From Ascarosepion bandense (taxonomy: Eukaryota > Mollusca > Cephalopoda > Sepiida > Sepiidae): 64,000 nucleotides of DNA. Of the stretch, positions 1 to 12,860 are shown in pieces; positions within the stretch are counted from its first letter, which is position 1; each line of letters begins with the position of its first letter. The stretch spans positions 51,001 through 115,000 of the forward strand of contig JBBBDQ010000225.1 in assembly GCA_037127315.1 (NCBI GenBank). Direction: 5' to 3'. The translations under genes were made by a program, and so were the position numbers. Under the pieces are notes generated by a model that saw only the letters and a list, made by a program, of their open reading frames with translations, had not been told where the DNA came from and made no database searches.

Positions 1-3000
1 TTACATATATGTATGTATGTGAAATAATTTCGCACCGCCGACTGCTAACTGCAATCGGGCGCAGTGTGTACGTGTTCTTGTATTGAGTGAGAATCATGAA
101 GTATGTCGCCACAGTTGCTATGGCAGCTCCAGCTCTCCTTGATATGTTTGAGTAAGACCAAGAAACATATCCCCACGATAGCTATCGGGGGCCTAACTAG
201 CCTAACTGGAGCTGCATGTGTGAGTGAGAAATGGACGCATGTCCCCAGTTACCTCGATAGCTGGGGCCCTCACTGGCTTGCGACACGTGGATGTGCTTGA
301 ATGCGCGGGAAAACTGAATTTAGCACGTGCATACAAGATATTCGGCCAAAATTAACCAATCACTGTCTGCTAACTTGACATGTCCCGCGGATGAAAACAA
401 ACGTGTTGTTTTAATGCATGTACGTGTGTAGGTGTGAACATAATGTTCTACACTTTTTTCAAATTCTGCTTCCGTGAGAAAATCTTCCATTTACAGACTT
501 TCATCTTTTTTTATTGTCATACAGGCTTTCTATCTATAATTTAATTGTTTATGTTTTCTATGATGTCAAAACATTTTTAACAATATTATTTTTCTACGCA
601 AAAAAAGATTCTGCTCAATTTAAAACCGCCCAAATAGGTTTAAATTTTAAATTTGACTCCGTGTTAGAGCCAAGAAGCTAAATTTTCTATAGTTATTTAT
701 TTTAAAAGTAAACAGGCTAAATGTTTTTTTACGGTTATTAGTCAGAATAGTTAGAGAATCGTGTTGTCGTGCCTTTTTGAAAACGGTGCAGCTAATTTTA
801 ATTACCCAAATTTTTTCAAAATAATTGAACTGTGTCAACAAACTTGTTACTTAATTTTTGTAAAGTAAATTTTTTTTTTATTTGGCAAAAAAAAAAAAAA
901 ACTACGAAAAAATAGTTCAAACAAATGTTTGAGGTGACATTTATGATTTAATTTATAGGCGCACAAAGACAGGCGACACGAGCCGAGTTTAAGAAACAAA
1001 CGATAAATGTATTAACACGCAAAAATGAAAGAATTACACAAAGTGATTGCATTATGTGCCAAATAGCAAATATATAAAAATAATCAATGCAAATAAAATA
1101 TGCCTTTTACAATAAAAATTAAAGTAACAAAAATAAAATGAAGAAGAAAATACTTATTTGAATAGTTTTCAAAGAATGGGTACAATTTTCGAAGCAAAGT
1201 GTGTGGTAACAGCGAAGAACAGAACAATTACACCAGCCGAAAAATGTTCGTTGTCGTTTGGAGCGACTTTGATGTACCTTTCAATTCTCGTCTGGTGGTT
1301 GTCAAATTTTATGTATGTTGTTTTTCGTTCTAGACCGAAGTGACCTAGTTTTCAGAAGTTGATGATTCAAGGCCCTCTTTTATAACCTCTGGGTAGGCTC
1401 AAAATTCACTTCTCGGAATTTGAAGGGAAACATTTTGTTTGGTTCTGGATGAAAAACAAACGCAACTTTTTTTCCCCACAAATTGAAATATACCAAAAAT
1501 ATTTCATTAAATTAAAAATTAAACAAGAGCTTAATGCAATGTCTACTTTCTCTCAGTGTAAGTGTATGCTCGAATTTCCTTTACGAAACCTGACAACAAC
1601 CACTCCCTTAAGAAGATTGAAGAAGCATGGAAAATGTTTATGAAGATTTGATAAAAGATTTTTGTTGGGCAGCTCCGGTGAGTTGGAAATGCAATGCATG
1701 ATGTATTTGGTATGTGACCAAATTTTTCGATGACATGTGTTTGAAAAAAAATTGTTAAAAGATTTGATGATTGCGTTAACTTATGTATCGAAAATTTATG
1801 CCGAAATATGTCACTATTTCGGTATAAATTTTCGATACATAAGTTAGAAAAATTTTTTAAATGAAAAAACATTCTTGAAGATTTCATTAGATTTAATTAA
1901 ATTTAAATTTCATTAGATTTAATTAAAAGCTTAAAGATTAAATTTATTATTTCCATTAAGTAAAAAATTCTGATGCATTTTATATAGATTGGAATGTCAC
2001 ATTTAATTTCGATTTTTTAAAAATTTTCTTAAAAGCGGCCATTTTCTTAATTTTAAGAAATTTGTAAACAAACAAAATTTCATCGATTTTAAAAGATTTC
2101 TGACACTTTATTTTAGTAAAATTAGAAAATTGAAAGTTAAATTAATCTGATTTTAAAGAAATATTACTTACTTAGAACATTAAAAAGGTAATATACAATC
2201 AGTTATTAACGATTGGTCGTGTTCATCTGATCGAACGTTTGACGGACTGTTGAATGACGAAGCGATGACAGCTGCTATGCATGACCATAATTGACAATTT
2301 TCATAAATCTAAGTGAAGGGACAAAACAATTACGTAACTTTTTCATAATAATGGCAATTTCAGTCTAGCACACAGGAAAATAAGGTAAAAAAATACAAAA
2401 TAAAAAACTATTTTAAAAATAGATAGCGTAACTACATTTATTAATCTTTGCAATTTTGGACTCGTAAATTTCATTTCCATTTAATTACTATATCACATCT
2501 AATAATTACCCTAATACAGAATTTTACACCAATTTAAACTATTATAAATTATTATAATTAAAATGTAAAAAAAATGAAAACTTCTTGTAAAAATCCATTA
2601 TTTATCAGAAAAAAAAAATTTCTTCCGACAATAATGTCCTTAGTATTACTTATTTACAAAAGCAATTAAAACTTTTCTAATTAAGTAATGTCATATTTTT
2701 ATTGGATTCATTATTTTTCAATTCAGAGCAGATTTTCAGTTAAATTTGAAAAAAAAGTAGGTGATTTACAATCTCCAATGGCTCCTACTTTTAACAAAAA
2801 AAAAAATAATAATAATAATTTCAATAAACAGGAAGGTTCTGTACGAAATTTCATGAAATTAAGTGGTGGGGTAACATATTTAAAAAAAATTTTACCAACA
2901 TTTTCTAAAAGAAAAACATGTAAAATATAATTCCATTCATTTATGAATAAGACCTTAAAATTTCATTAGAATCAAACAATTATTTGATTTTTACAAGAAT

Positions 3001-3994
3001 TTCTAAATAAATAAAATGTGTTTTCAGCGGAAAACAAGCGCAAAATAGTCAATGTTAGCCACGACGATGACGTAAAACAAAACAAGATTTTAACCAAATT
3101 TTCAACATGTTAGAAAAGATTTAAAAAATTCAAAAAATAATTAAAAAATACTTTGGTCTTTCATCTTAATAATAACATCAACATTTTGACGATAAACATT
3201 TATTTTCGTTAAGTTTGTGGCCTTTTTCATTATGTTGTTTTTCCCGCGAAACAGTGAAGGTGTCTACGTTATTCCCATTTGTAGTAGATTACCAGGTTTA
3301 ATTTCTTCTTTGTTCGTACCAGTATGTTCATTGTTCATGCATGTTCGTACGTATCCAAGTCGTTATGGTCGTGTAAAAGCATGCTCTCGTTGTTAAATAT
3401 CAGATTTATTTACTCACAGAAATCGACATAGTATTTTACGTCTGAAATATGTCTTGTTGAATATTCTGCATGTTCCGAGTATCAAGAGGTTTGTGGATAT
3501 TTAGTAGTCGCAGGTTACCATTGTGTTTGTTAGTCACGGGTCATTTGTTGTTCAGAGCGGGGTTGTTTTTTTCTTTAAGCTTATTTGCGTACGGAATCAT
3601 TAATGGTGAACATTGCTTGAATGATGTAGTTGAGATGTGAGTGATTAAACATGTCGATGAAAATGTATTTGCTTGAAGTATTGTATTATCAGGGTACTAT
3701 ATATTTCCTAGTGAGTCAGAATGTACACGTTCTGAAAAATAGTGTGTTTTTACGTTGAAAAAAAAATAGAGAGAATACTCCCGCTCTTGTACCGAGGAAA
3801 CAAAGTTCGGTAGAACGGTTAAATGGAAGAAAGAAAACATATTTTTATTTCAAACGAAAACAAAAAAAAAGAAAAAACCCAAGCAAACAAAAAGAAAACA
3901 GCAAAACAAAACGAAAGGTAAGGTTTTTTCATCTTGGTGCCGAAATGCTGGAAAAAGAGTTTTTGTTCGTATGAATGCTTACGGTAGTGGGTGC
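1..3994. other. Intergenic sequence, no gene recognised
   Basis: AT-rich sequence with many homopolymer runs. The first 300 bases are richer in G+C and hold an open frame of 65 codons (103-300), but it matches no family I know and the composition alone could produce it. A short self-complementary stretch around 170-190 (cccc, gatagctatc, gggg) is the only structure there. No splice-bounded coding segment, tRNA or rRNA was seen. Confidence 0.5.
1778..1845. repeat. Inverted repeat, 31-bp arms with 6-base loop
   Basis: The arm at 1778-1808 is complementary to 1815-1845 with one mismatch; the loop is tgtcac. It may be a small hairpin element or a foldback remnant. No other copy was noticed in the window. 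Confidence 0.85.
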
Positions 3995-4113
3995 CGACAG
4001 ACGTTAGGTTATTCATTGTCATAGTTGCTGAGAAGATGGGTAGGTGCGTTGGCCGGGAGAAGGTTGCGTTGTGTGTGTTCCTATCACGTCGCGGTAAATC
4101 ACTTTATAGTGGT

Positions 4114-4358
4114 AATAAAATGCTGCAGGCAGGATTAATGCTTATCTATTTGGGAACGTGTAAGTAAGGAATGTCTTTGATGTATTCGCTCCTTAGGTCA
4201 GTAAGTAGTTTTTGAGGCAGGGAAGAAGGAAAGAGGTAAGGGAGGCGAGCGTAGTAAGCCACTTGACTTTGGACAAGGGAGATACTAATTACTCTCTTCT
4301 CCTCGAATCGGTCTGCCTGGCGATGCTTTCTGTATCAGCTTTTTATATCTTCTTTTGG
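4114..4358 (+). repeat. Direct repeat, copy 1
   Basis: This shares long blocks with 5041-5301, for example gtaagtaaggaatgtctttg, attcgctccttaggtcag and the block ending in gcgatgctttctgtatcag. Indels separate the copies. The direct orientation and about 925-bp spacing fit a local duplication or the ends of a small LTR-like element; no coding sequence lies between them. Confidence 0.8.
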
Positions 4359-4619
4359 TTGTTTGGGACTGTAGATGGATAGGAGCTCGCGACATTGAGA
4401 GTAGTTAAAGAAGATTAAAAGGTCTCTCATTGGTGTATATAAATGTTGACTGTATTTTAACGAGATAAAATATATTTTCTTCGAAATTGACATTTCGCAC
4501 CTGAAATGATATTTATATTTAAAGTCAGCATAATATTTCTCCTTGAATAAGTTTTAAGTGTTTGATAAAGTTGGACGATTTAGGATATTTATGTAGACAT
4601 CAACAAAAGGTTAATGTAC

Positions 4620-4741
4620 ATATTCTGTGCGTGGTCACCATTATGTAGTGACGGCTGGAATATCAAAAAGTTTCACTACGTGTTCTATGCGTGGTCATCA
4701 TTATGTAGTGAGCGTCATGACCACCATTTTGTAGGGGGCGT
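4620..4741. repeat. Short motif repeated three times (tggtca-cattatgtagtg)
   Basis: The motif tggtcaycattatgtagtg occurs at about 4629 and 4690, and a shorter derivative (tgaccaccattttgtag) follows at about 4718. A related string forms the hairpin at 8812-8856. Meaning unknown. Confidence 0.5.
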
Positions 4742-5040
4742 CAATTATATTTGCAAAATGCCTTTGAGTCAAACGTAATCGAGCCTATAGTAGGTTATCC
4801 ATTCTTTTCCAGTTTATAGTAGGGAATCCGTTCTAGTGAAGGGTAGTTGTATATTGTTGCAGATTAACGGAATTTGGCCTCGTTGTAGATAGTCCACTAT
4901 ACATCATAAAATGATTATAAATCAAGTAAAGCAAATTGAGTTGAAAAATAACATTTTATATATACACATATCAATTAAGGTTTTTACAATTTAAGTAATA
5001 CATGAAGTATAGGTCCAACAGACGTTAAAATGTTCATGGC

Positions 5041-5301
5041 AATAAAATGCTGAAAAGAGAATTAATGCTTAGGAATGTGGGAGCGCTGTAAGTAAGGAAT
5101 GTCTTTGAGGTATTCGCTCCTTAGGTCAGTTAGTAGTTTTGAGGCAGGGAAGAAGGAAAAGGGAGGTGAAAGCGACGAGCATAGTAAGCCACTTCACTTG
5201 GTCAAGGGAGATACTAATTACTCTCATCTGTCGCGAGTCAGTCTGTGGGTCCATCTGTCTGGCGATGCTTTCTGTATCAGCTTTTTATATGTTCTTTTTG
5301 G
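5041..5301 (+). repeat. Direct repeat, copy 2
   Basis: Second copy of the repeat at 4114-4358. It is slightly longer because of an insertion near 5240. Open frames of 76-88 codons cross it, but the other copy does not preserve them, so I do not call a gene. Confidence 0.8.
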
Positions 5302-6059
5302 ATCGCAGCAGATCATTTGGGAATTCATATCCGTATTTGATTCTGGGCTTCTCATTGGCCGATAAATAAAATTCGTGTAGGCTTGCGAACTGGAAATTTA
5401 ATATTTAATTAATTTTTAGTTTTCAACCAGAACATCTGCGCAAACCCAGCTGCACACTGTCGAGTTTTGGTCATTTGCTTTTTTGTCGTGAGGGTGCAAA
5501 TATCCGGTCCATTGCTTTTGCTCGGTACAAGCCTACCACATTTGAAAGAATCAGATGGTTGCACAAAAGACAAAAGGGTCTCGCTTGTATTAATAAGTGT
5601 AAATTTATTCAACAAGTAGAATGTCATCAATTTTGTTGTTTTGAAGTAGCACATATGTTGGAAAGTCCTGTATAATTCATTTTTTTAATGTGTTAAGCAC
5701 ATATTCAAAAAAGAAATTTAAGAGTTCAGTTTTCTTAAGGTCAGATGAAATGAACTTGTGAAGAAAAGACAATTCTGATGTTGCTATGAGTGTGTAGAAT
5801 TGTAGTAGTTGAAAGAGTTTTCCTGAGTGTGAATGAAAATGAAAATTGTTTTCATTTCTTTTTCTTTCTGTTGCTGACCAGTAATAAGGAAAGGAGGTAA
5901 ACAATTAGTGCAGTGTGAAAGGGATAGTGAGAGAATATAAAAATGCTGGTCATCTGGGCTTGGCATCAATCAGACAATTAGTAGCTCTCTGTAATGTTCT
6001 TTCTTTCTTTGTTGTCAGCACATGAGGAAGAAGAAGAATTGATGAATGCAGTGTGAAAG
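5302..6059. other. Intergenic sequence, nothing recognised
   Basis: Overlapping open frames on both strands (5409-5969) show no family resemblance and are rich in the residues expected from AT-rich noncoding DNA. Nothing else was seen. Confidence 0.4.
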
Positions 6060-6520
6060 AGAAGGTGGAAACTAGTAATACTAGAGAAAATCATTAGTGT
6101 CAAATTTGCAATATAAGCTCTGGTAAAAATCCCAGAAGAAACCCATTAGCATCAAAAATTGCAATATGAACTCTGGTAAAAAAAGGTTACTGAAATATTA
6201 GGTTTATAAGTCCCAGAAATTCAATCGCTGTTGTTCTCAAGGACACATGGCACAGTGGATATAGGTGTTGGTTAGGTCCAGTGACTTGACCCAAAAGAGT
6301 TGTGAGTTCTACAACAGTGGTAAGTAAATAACTTAGAGAGTTGGGTTAAAGGGAGATAACTCGTGACTACCAGAAGCAGCTTTGCACAAGGAATGAGAAT
6401 GATATACCCCAGTGCTCATAATAAAGGGTTCGGTTTGAAATTGCTAGCACCTGAAGAAAGTGGGAATGTACAACGGCCGAAATGTCATAAAAATGGCAAC
6501 GAAGATGAAAACAATAGTCT
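6060..6520 (+). repeat. Dispersed repeat Rc, copy 1
   Basis: It aligns along its length with the reverse complement of 11270-12195. Shared strings include tctcaaggacacatg, tgacttgacccaaaag, gttgtgagtt and aatgagaa-atataccccagtg. In the second copy this sequence directly follows a Penelope-like coding relic on the same strand, so Rc may be the noncoding 3' or terminal-repeat part of such an element. That origin is inference. Confidence 0.75.
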
Positions 6521-6804
6521 GTACAATGTAAATAGTGTAAATACTATCTCATTTCAGAAATATAGGCAAATTATTTATCACCATTCACTTTCAACATTGT
6601 TACATACACCTGATAGTTGATAAATCTTCCATTTTGTACAAAATTGATACCACCAATTAAGAATTTCAACTTTTGTTCAACAATTGTATTTTATTACGTT
6701 TTACCTCACAAAAATCTGACTCCAGTACAAAAATATATATAATTTCAAGAACTCTCCTTCAAAACAAAATGCAACAAAGATATTTGAATCATGTACCTCT
6801 CATT

Positions 6805-7045
6805 TTATTCACTTATGCACAAATAGCCTTGGGAAAGGTATTAATCCAGCTCTTCTCCCTCCATAGCTGGAGGGAGAACCAGGAGAGATTGGGTTCTATA
6901 GTCTTGGCTGACAACCAGTTTACTGCAGAAAGTAATAGCCATCTACTGCGGGAAAATCTTCTGCTTAGTAAGTCATGTCTCAACAGAGACATGATCACCT
7001 AGGCATGTATCACATATGGTAATTAACTGACTGACCCAAGGTAAT
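6805..7045 (-). repeat. Dispersed repeat Rd, copy 1
   Basis: The reverse complement aligns with 14290-14525. Shared blocks include gtgatcatgtct, agcagaagatt, ctatagaacccaatct and ttaatacctttcccaag. It is a short interspersed element of unknown origin; no pol III boxes were convincing. Confidence 0.75.
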
Positions 7046-10000
7046 AATAATGGAACTGAAGAAGGTTCAGGGGGTGAAAATTTGGCCTTGTAAAAATATT
7101 CAACTCATTCACAAAGAAAAAGGAAAGGAAATAAAAAATGCAAATCAAGTGTAAATCCAAAATTTTATAACTCAGAAATTGTTCAGGTGATTTACAAAAG
7201 ATAAAAATATTCTTTTTTTTTTCAGTCCAGTTAATTTGTATGAAGAGAATTTTTGTACAACAGAAAATAGACTTGACACAAAAAGATTTCTTAATGATTA
7301 CTCTAAATGGAACTTTTACTCTCAGTGCAGACAACCTACTAAGGACAGTAGTACATGTATTAACTTTTGAAAGCCTTAAAAACACATTCTAAAGATAAGG
7401 TGATTATAAAGAAGATTACTATTTTAAAAGCATGTCACCTTTATTAAAATAATATCCTCCTTCTCCTTTATATAAATCCTGAAGTTTGTGTGTGTGAATT
7501 TGGATGTTTGGATATTAAAGCTAAACATTAAAGCCTAGAGACTTAGTTTTTTGCATGGATAGCCACAAGACTTCAAATAATAACACAGCTGATATGAAGT
7601 TGACCTCGAAGAACATCAGAGGTCACTAATAAGCAATGTATGTAATTTCTAGCTAAATGAAGCAATTTATTGTTAAGTTTACCACTTCATAACATTTAGC
7701 TCCATTACATTTCCAATATATATTCTTAACCCTCTTCAGACTGACTAACATGAAATGAAATTTTAAAAATGTGTTTATTTCAATAGAAAGAGATAAAATA
7801 TCTATTCATGGAATTTCTAATTTTTTTTCTATTTCTTTCTTTTGTTTGTCATCTTTTTTTTTTTTGTTTCTCTTCATTCTCTGTACATTTTTCAGTTTCA
7901 CTTTCAGACCAAAGAAATTATGTCCAAGTTGTTATTAAAATATAACATTTCTTCCTTACCTGGATTGTAAAAATTTCCTGTTTCATTGAGCAAAGGAAAT
8001 ATGAAAAACAAATAGAAACATAATCTGATAGCCCACCACAAATTATCCTATTATCAACAGATAATTATTGCAATTATATAAAAATAATGAAGAAAGGGAT
8101 AAGAACAAAAGAAATGCTACAATCTCATCAAATCATATTTATAGATGAAGCAAAATTTTGAAATATAGATGAACTCTTTCTTTTATAAATAACTGGAATA
8201 ATAGCTATGAATAACATTATATCTTAAACCCAGAAGGTCATAGTAGTATGATAAAAAGAATGATATACTAATGTTACATGTGACCACATGAAAGCAAAGC
8301 ATAAGAATGAGAAGTACGGCAGTCAGGTAGTGAGAGAGAGCAATGCAAAAGAATTCCTAATCCCCTTACTGCTTGGGCACTTATATAATCTCTATGCCAT
8401 ATCTATGCTAATTAGTCAGATATTTACATATCACTACACTTTCTATTCTACATAAAGCCTCAGCCTCAACTATGAGAGTCTGAGTTGTATTTTAACACTC
8501 CTGTCATTAAGATGAAGATCACTGGTCTTGTAAAAATCTGTTTACTGCAATAGGCAAAAAGCCTGAATTATATTATATTCATACATGAAAACTCCCTCCT
8601 CCACCCACACATGGCATATTTGATATATTCATATTAAAACATTTCTTTTAATTAATTCTACTGGAATGAATGTCAGTTTTTAAAACTTAGAACGATTTTC
8701 AATCTATGTTTCTGCAAATTTGTGATAATGTACAGCATGTATATAGTTTGAAAAACGTATTTGAAATTTTCTATAAAGGTAATAAAAACTCTCGTCACTC
8801 CACACTCACATAATGTCATACATGACCATCATTTTGTGATGGTCATGTATGACATTGTGAAGTTAAAAATATAATTACAATCACGTATTATGTAGTTATT
8901 CACTGAAACAGGGGAGCTTACTGAAGATTATACTAAGAGTATTAAGTAGGCTCCCTTTGAAACTGCATAGTCCCATAAAATTGATTAATGAATTCCTAAC
9001 ATTTATTTCATTTACTCAATGCCCCGCCTCAACAGCTAGAAAACTGAAATATTTTAAGGTTTTTAAGAATTAAACTCTAACACGATTCAGTTGCAAGTTT
9101 TTTGCTGTCCTCAATGAAATCCCAAATTGTCCCACTGAGGCACATAACTTCAATATGTCACAAAGTACCTTAGGCCAATTGGCTCACATCAGTTTCTAGT
9201 CAATGTTAGTTGTAAAATATATCTGTGTGTGTGTATATTTAAACAGTATGTTTTCTTCAAACATATTTTATTGAATAATATAGACATATTGTGTCTGCTT
9301 ATTTTTATACTGGTCCTTTCCAGTTGACTAATCAGTTTCTTGATGTTGAGATGAAATCCAATGAGGAAGGTGGTATAGTTTTTTTAATCCAATTACTTTT
9401 GACCTTTTCTAAGATTATCTTCGGGGTGGGGGGTAATTTACAAAGACAAACTTTTATTGTAACTGCAATAAAATCTGTGTACTCTTGTCATAATGATTTT
9501 TATAAAACATGTGCAAATGTGGTCTGTTATAGATATTTTAAGATTTTATCCATTGTAGTTATGGAATTTTTAGAAAGCAAGCATTTCATATAAGGGAGCT
9601 TATTGATACAAAATCCTGTATTTTACAGTAAATAACTGAAGCCCAAAGAATTAGTGATTGAATTAGCTATTTATGCACGTTTTCAGTGGCAGTCAGTCAG
9701 AGAGCCAGCCAGACAGTAAAGAGACAGCACAAACAACAACTAGACATTTAAAAACATAATGCACAATAAGTAAAGTTTTTCTGATGATTCATTTCTCTAT
9801 GTATACTTTTTGAATGCAAGAGAATGGCTTTATAAAAATGCTTTTGTTCCTGATGAAGAAAAGGAAGTATTCTACCTCTTTTCTGTTATGTGGAAATATC
9901 TTTTATAACAATAATTATTTTTAATTGTTTGGTGTAAGATTATATCTTTTATTATTAATGTCTAAACAAGAAAAATATATGTGATTTGAAAAAGCTATCC

Positions 10001-11269
10001 CATAGATAAAAATTTTCCCCATAAAATAAAAAAGCAACTTTCAATACTTATGGTACAAAAGAAAAAAATATTTATTATTATGTCCAGTCTATAGAGTGAA
10101 TGCATTCAAGAAAACAATTTAATTTTCCTAAGGTTATGTGTAGAATCACTTGTCTGTGTAATAGTGCAAAGATTCTGAATACACAGCATTTTACAACTTT
10201 ATTATTCTTTGGAAATAGTTGAATAAAAACATTTATTTGAGTCAATGGCATGAAGTATGATAATCACACCTATACCCAAAAGATTATGTTATGTACAATA
10301 CAGTGAGGTATAATAATCATAGAAAAGATAAATGCCACATAAAAAAAACTAAGATATTAAAAAAAACAGTAGATATTGTCATTATATTTACATTTTTTGC
10401 TCCAAGAAACACTCAGAATATTAAATACTTACTTTTATAAAAAGTATTGAAACAAATTATTTTCTCATGATGTTATTAAGCAAGGTTGTGCAGCTGGCAA
10501 TTCATATCCAAGCATGGATGTCTGCTAAGAGTGGTTTTGTTCAACACCCACAGAGCCCACCTGTGGTTTATACTATATTTTTCAGACTTTGTTTTTTTGG
10601 ATATTAAAATTACTATGTAATAGGCAGAAACTTTGAAAATCTGCTTCAGACATACATATGGCTAATAAACAATGTGCAATAAAACTGTTTTATGACTGTT
10701 TGATTAAAAATCAAAATTCTATACAAAGTGGCAGTAAGAAATATAAATTATTACTTTCTTAAAATTACAACTTAGATACCTCCATTAATAATTTAATATG
10801 AAGGCTATATACTAATATATTTTCTTTAACTGAATTGAAATACCCTTTTTGCTAAGTTATATCCCAGATTTATCATCAATAATATGCATTTCCACAAAAC
10901 AAAGCAAATTGAAAAATTAAAATTGTAAATTGTTTATTTTTTTACAATTAGAATAGAGATAAATAGTAAATATATATTATATGTATATAAATAAAATTTA
11001 TACTAAATCAACTTATTCAATGTGTTAATACAATATATTAACAAATCAAATGAGTTAAATTATATTATTATCATATGCCAGAACATTGCATAGCTAGAAG
11101 CACATTGGCAAAAGATTCTGAATACCAATGGGGTTTACTTTGAGGACTATCAAGTTTTTCTAATAAATCAAAAACAGCAAGGAATGTTTGGTTACCTAGT
11201 TATCTACTTGTACATTAATTTAAATATACTAAATAGCACATGCTGTTTACATTATTTACATCATTCAGA
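7046..11269. other. Intergenic sequence with one perfect hairpin
   Basis: Over 4 kb of AT-rich sequence without a recognisable gene. The 100-codon frame at 9291-9593 has no family features. The only structured part is the hairpin at 8812-8856. Confidence 0.45.
8812..8856. repeat. Perfect hairpin, 20-bp arms
   Basis: Positions 8812-8831 and 8837-8856 are perfectly complementary around the loop ttttg. The arm sequence resembles the short motif repeated near 4620-4741. Confidence 0.9.
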
Positions 11270-12195
11270 TTGCTGTCCTCATCTTTATTGCAATAATCAG
11301 GATCTTTCAGCCATTGTGCACTCCAGCCTTAAGGTGATTTGAATTTCAAACCGTACTCTTAATTTTGATCACTGGGGTATATTGTTCTCATTCCATGAAC
11401 CATGCTGCTTTCAGATGTCTTAGTTTAGTTCAAGGGAGATAACTAAGTTATTTGTTCACCCTTAGGCAGGTATCTAAATCTAAATTTATTTATAAATGGA
11501 ACTTTGTCTGTGTGTATCCATTACCTATAGACTCTGAAACGACTGAACCGATTTTCTTGAAAATTTACACAGTTGTACTATAAGCGTCAGTGAGTGTTCT
11601 TAGCTAAGTTTTGTGTCGTGGTACCCCCCGATAAATATCGAAAATCGATAATCAAAACAATCGGGTTATAGAAGGAGTGGTCCGATTTTAATCAAATTTG
11701 ATACACTCATAGACAAAGACAAAAGAAATGATATTCAGAAGTTTCAAGGTTGCAGTTCTTACAATAGTGCAAGAAATTTGATATCGATACCAGGAAATCA
11801 AAATTTGACTTACATCCATTCATTTTTCTTTCAGTCTTTGGTTTCACTTTCACTGGAAACAACTATTGCTTTTTAGTCTTTTGTGCCAACGTCCAAACAG
11901 TCTGAGCTCCAGAACCATGGAATAGTTTTAAAGCTTTCATTACACTCGAGCAACGCCGGGCTGTACTGCTAGTTAAGTTATAAGTCATTTGTAGGTATTT
12001 AACTCACAACCCTTTTGGGTCAAGTCAGTGAATCTTAATCAATACTTTTATCTACTGGATCATGTGTCCTTGAGAACATCAGTGTATGAATTTTTGGGAT
12101 TTATAAACCTAATGTCTCAGCAACAATGTTTCTTTTTTTTTTAACCAGAGCTCATATTGTAATCTTGAAGCTAATGAATTTCTCTAGCACTCAGT
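11270..12195 (-). repeat. Dispersed repeat Rc, copy 2, split by an Rx insertion
   Basis: The two halves, 11270-11472 and 11973-12195, align in reverse complement with the Rc copy at 6060-6520. They are separated by Rx copy 1 (11473-11972), so Rx arrived later. Rc lies directly downstream of the degenerate Penelope-like coding sequence at 12196-12860 on the same strand. Confidence 0.75.
11473..11972 (-). mobile_element. Repeat family Rx, copy 1
   Basis: One of four copies of a family that begins ctagcagta and ends aataagtttagat followed by TA-rich sequence. It is internally shorter than copies 2 and 4 but keeps both ends. Diagnostic shared strings are gtctttgtctatgagtg, gaccactccttctataa and ccatttataaat. 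No open reading frame suggests a protein, so this is probably a nonautonomous retroposon; class not determined. It interrupts Rc copy 2. Confidence 0.85.
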
Positions 12196-12860
12196 ATTAC
12201 TGGTTTTCATATTGTATCCATTTCTATGCTTGGCCAGCTTAGGAAATTTTTGTGGCCTAGCATATGCACTGATTCCTTAACTTTTCATAATTTCCAGTGG
12301 TGTTCTCTTCTATTATTTCAACTTCATCCCATAGAAATGGTGATCCCCTTTCTCCATCCATATGTGGTCAGCTATGTCTGATTTTTCTATTTCCTCTTGT
12401 GTTACAGCCTTCCAATATTCTTGCAGCCTTACTTTTAAGGGGCAGCCCATTTCTCCTTAATTTCCACAGCTACATGAAATGGTAATCACAAGTCATGTTC
12501 TCTTCTATTGGAGGTATTGCTAGAATCAAGTTTCTAAGAAGTGTAGAACCACTTTTGAAGTTCATCTGATGTTATATGGACCACTCATACTTTGCATCTT
12601 CTTTGATAATCCCTTTTTTAATGTAGGCAGACTGGGGCTGTTTTTTGAGTGTTGTTATCCTTATTCACGTCTGTTGGAGCTATTGTCATCTACCCCGGGT
12701 AGTTGTTACATTGTAGGGCACTGCTCATATTGACCATTTCCTGTTCATTTATCTCTGGATCACCACTCATGACTTTTATTTCATGTTGTAAGAGGTGGAT
12801 GATCCCTTTCTTTACATTGTATGAGTGGTGGGAGTTGAAGTTGGATTGTTTTAGTGAAGT
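12196..12860 (-). pseudogene. Degenerate Penelope-like element (end of RT, linker, GIY-YIG region)
   Basis: Broken minus-strand translation reads, in order, FNSHHSYNVKKGIIH near 12850 (the FNSHHP-type block after the RT core), then a linker, and finally REHHWKL and HMLGHKNFLSWPSIEMDTI near 12220-12300, which resemble the C-terminal end of Penelope-like elements with a GIY-YIG endonuclease. Many stops and frameshifts interrupt it, so it is long dead. The catalytic GIY and YIG motifs are not clearly preserved. Repeat Rc follows immediately downstream, suggesting the two belong to one element. Confidence 0.65.

Noticed and set aside
103..300. 65-codon frame in the GC-richer left end
   Set aside because: No family features and no splice or promoter context; could be chance.
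6440..6520. CUGAAGA and GAAA boxes in repeat Rc
   Set aside because: The sequence between them does not form helix II and the flanks do not pair; the similarity is too weak.
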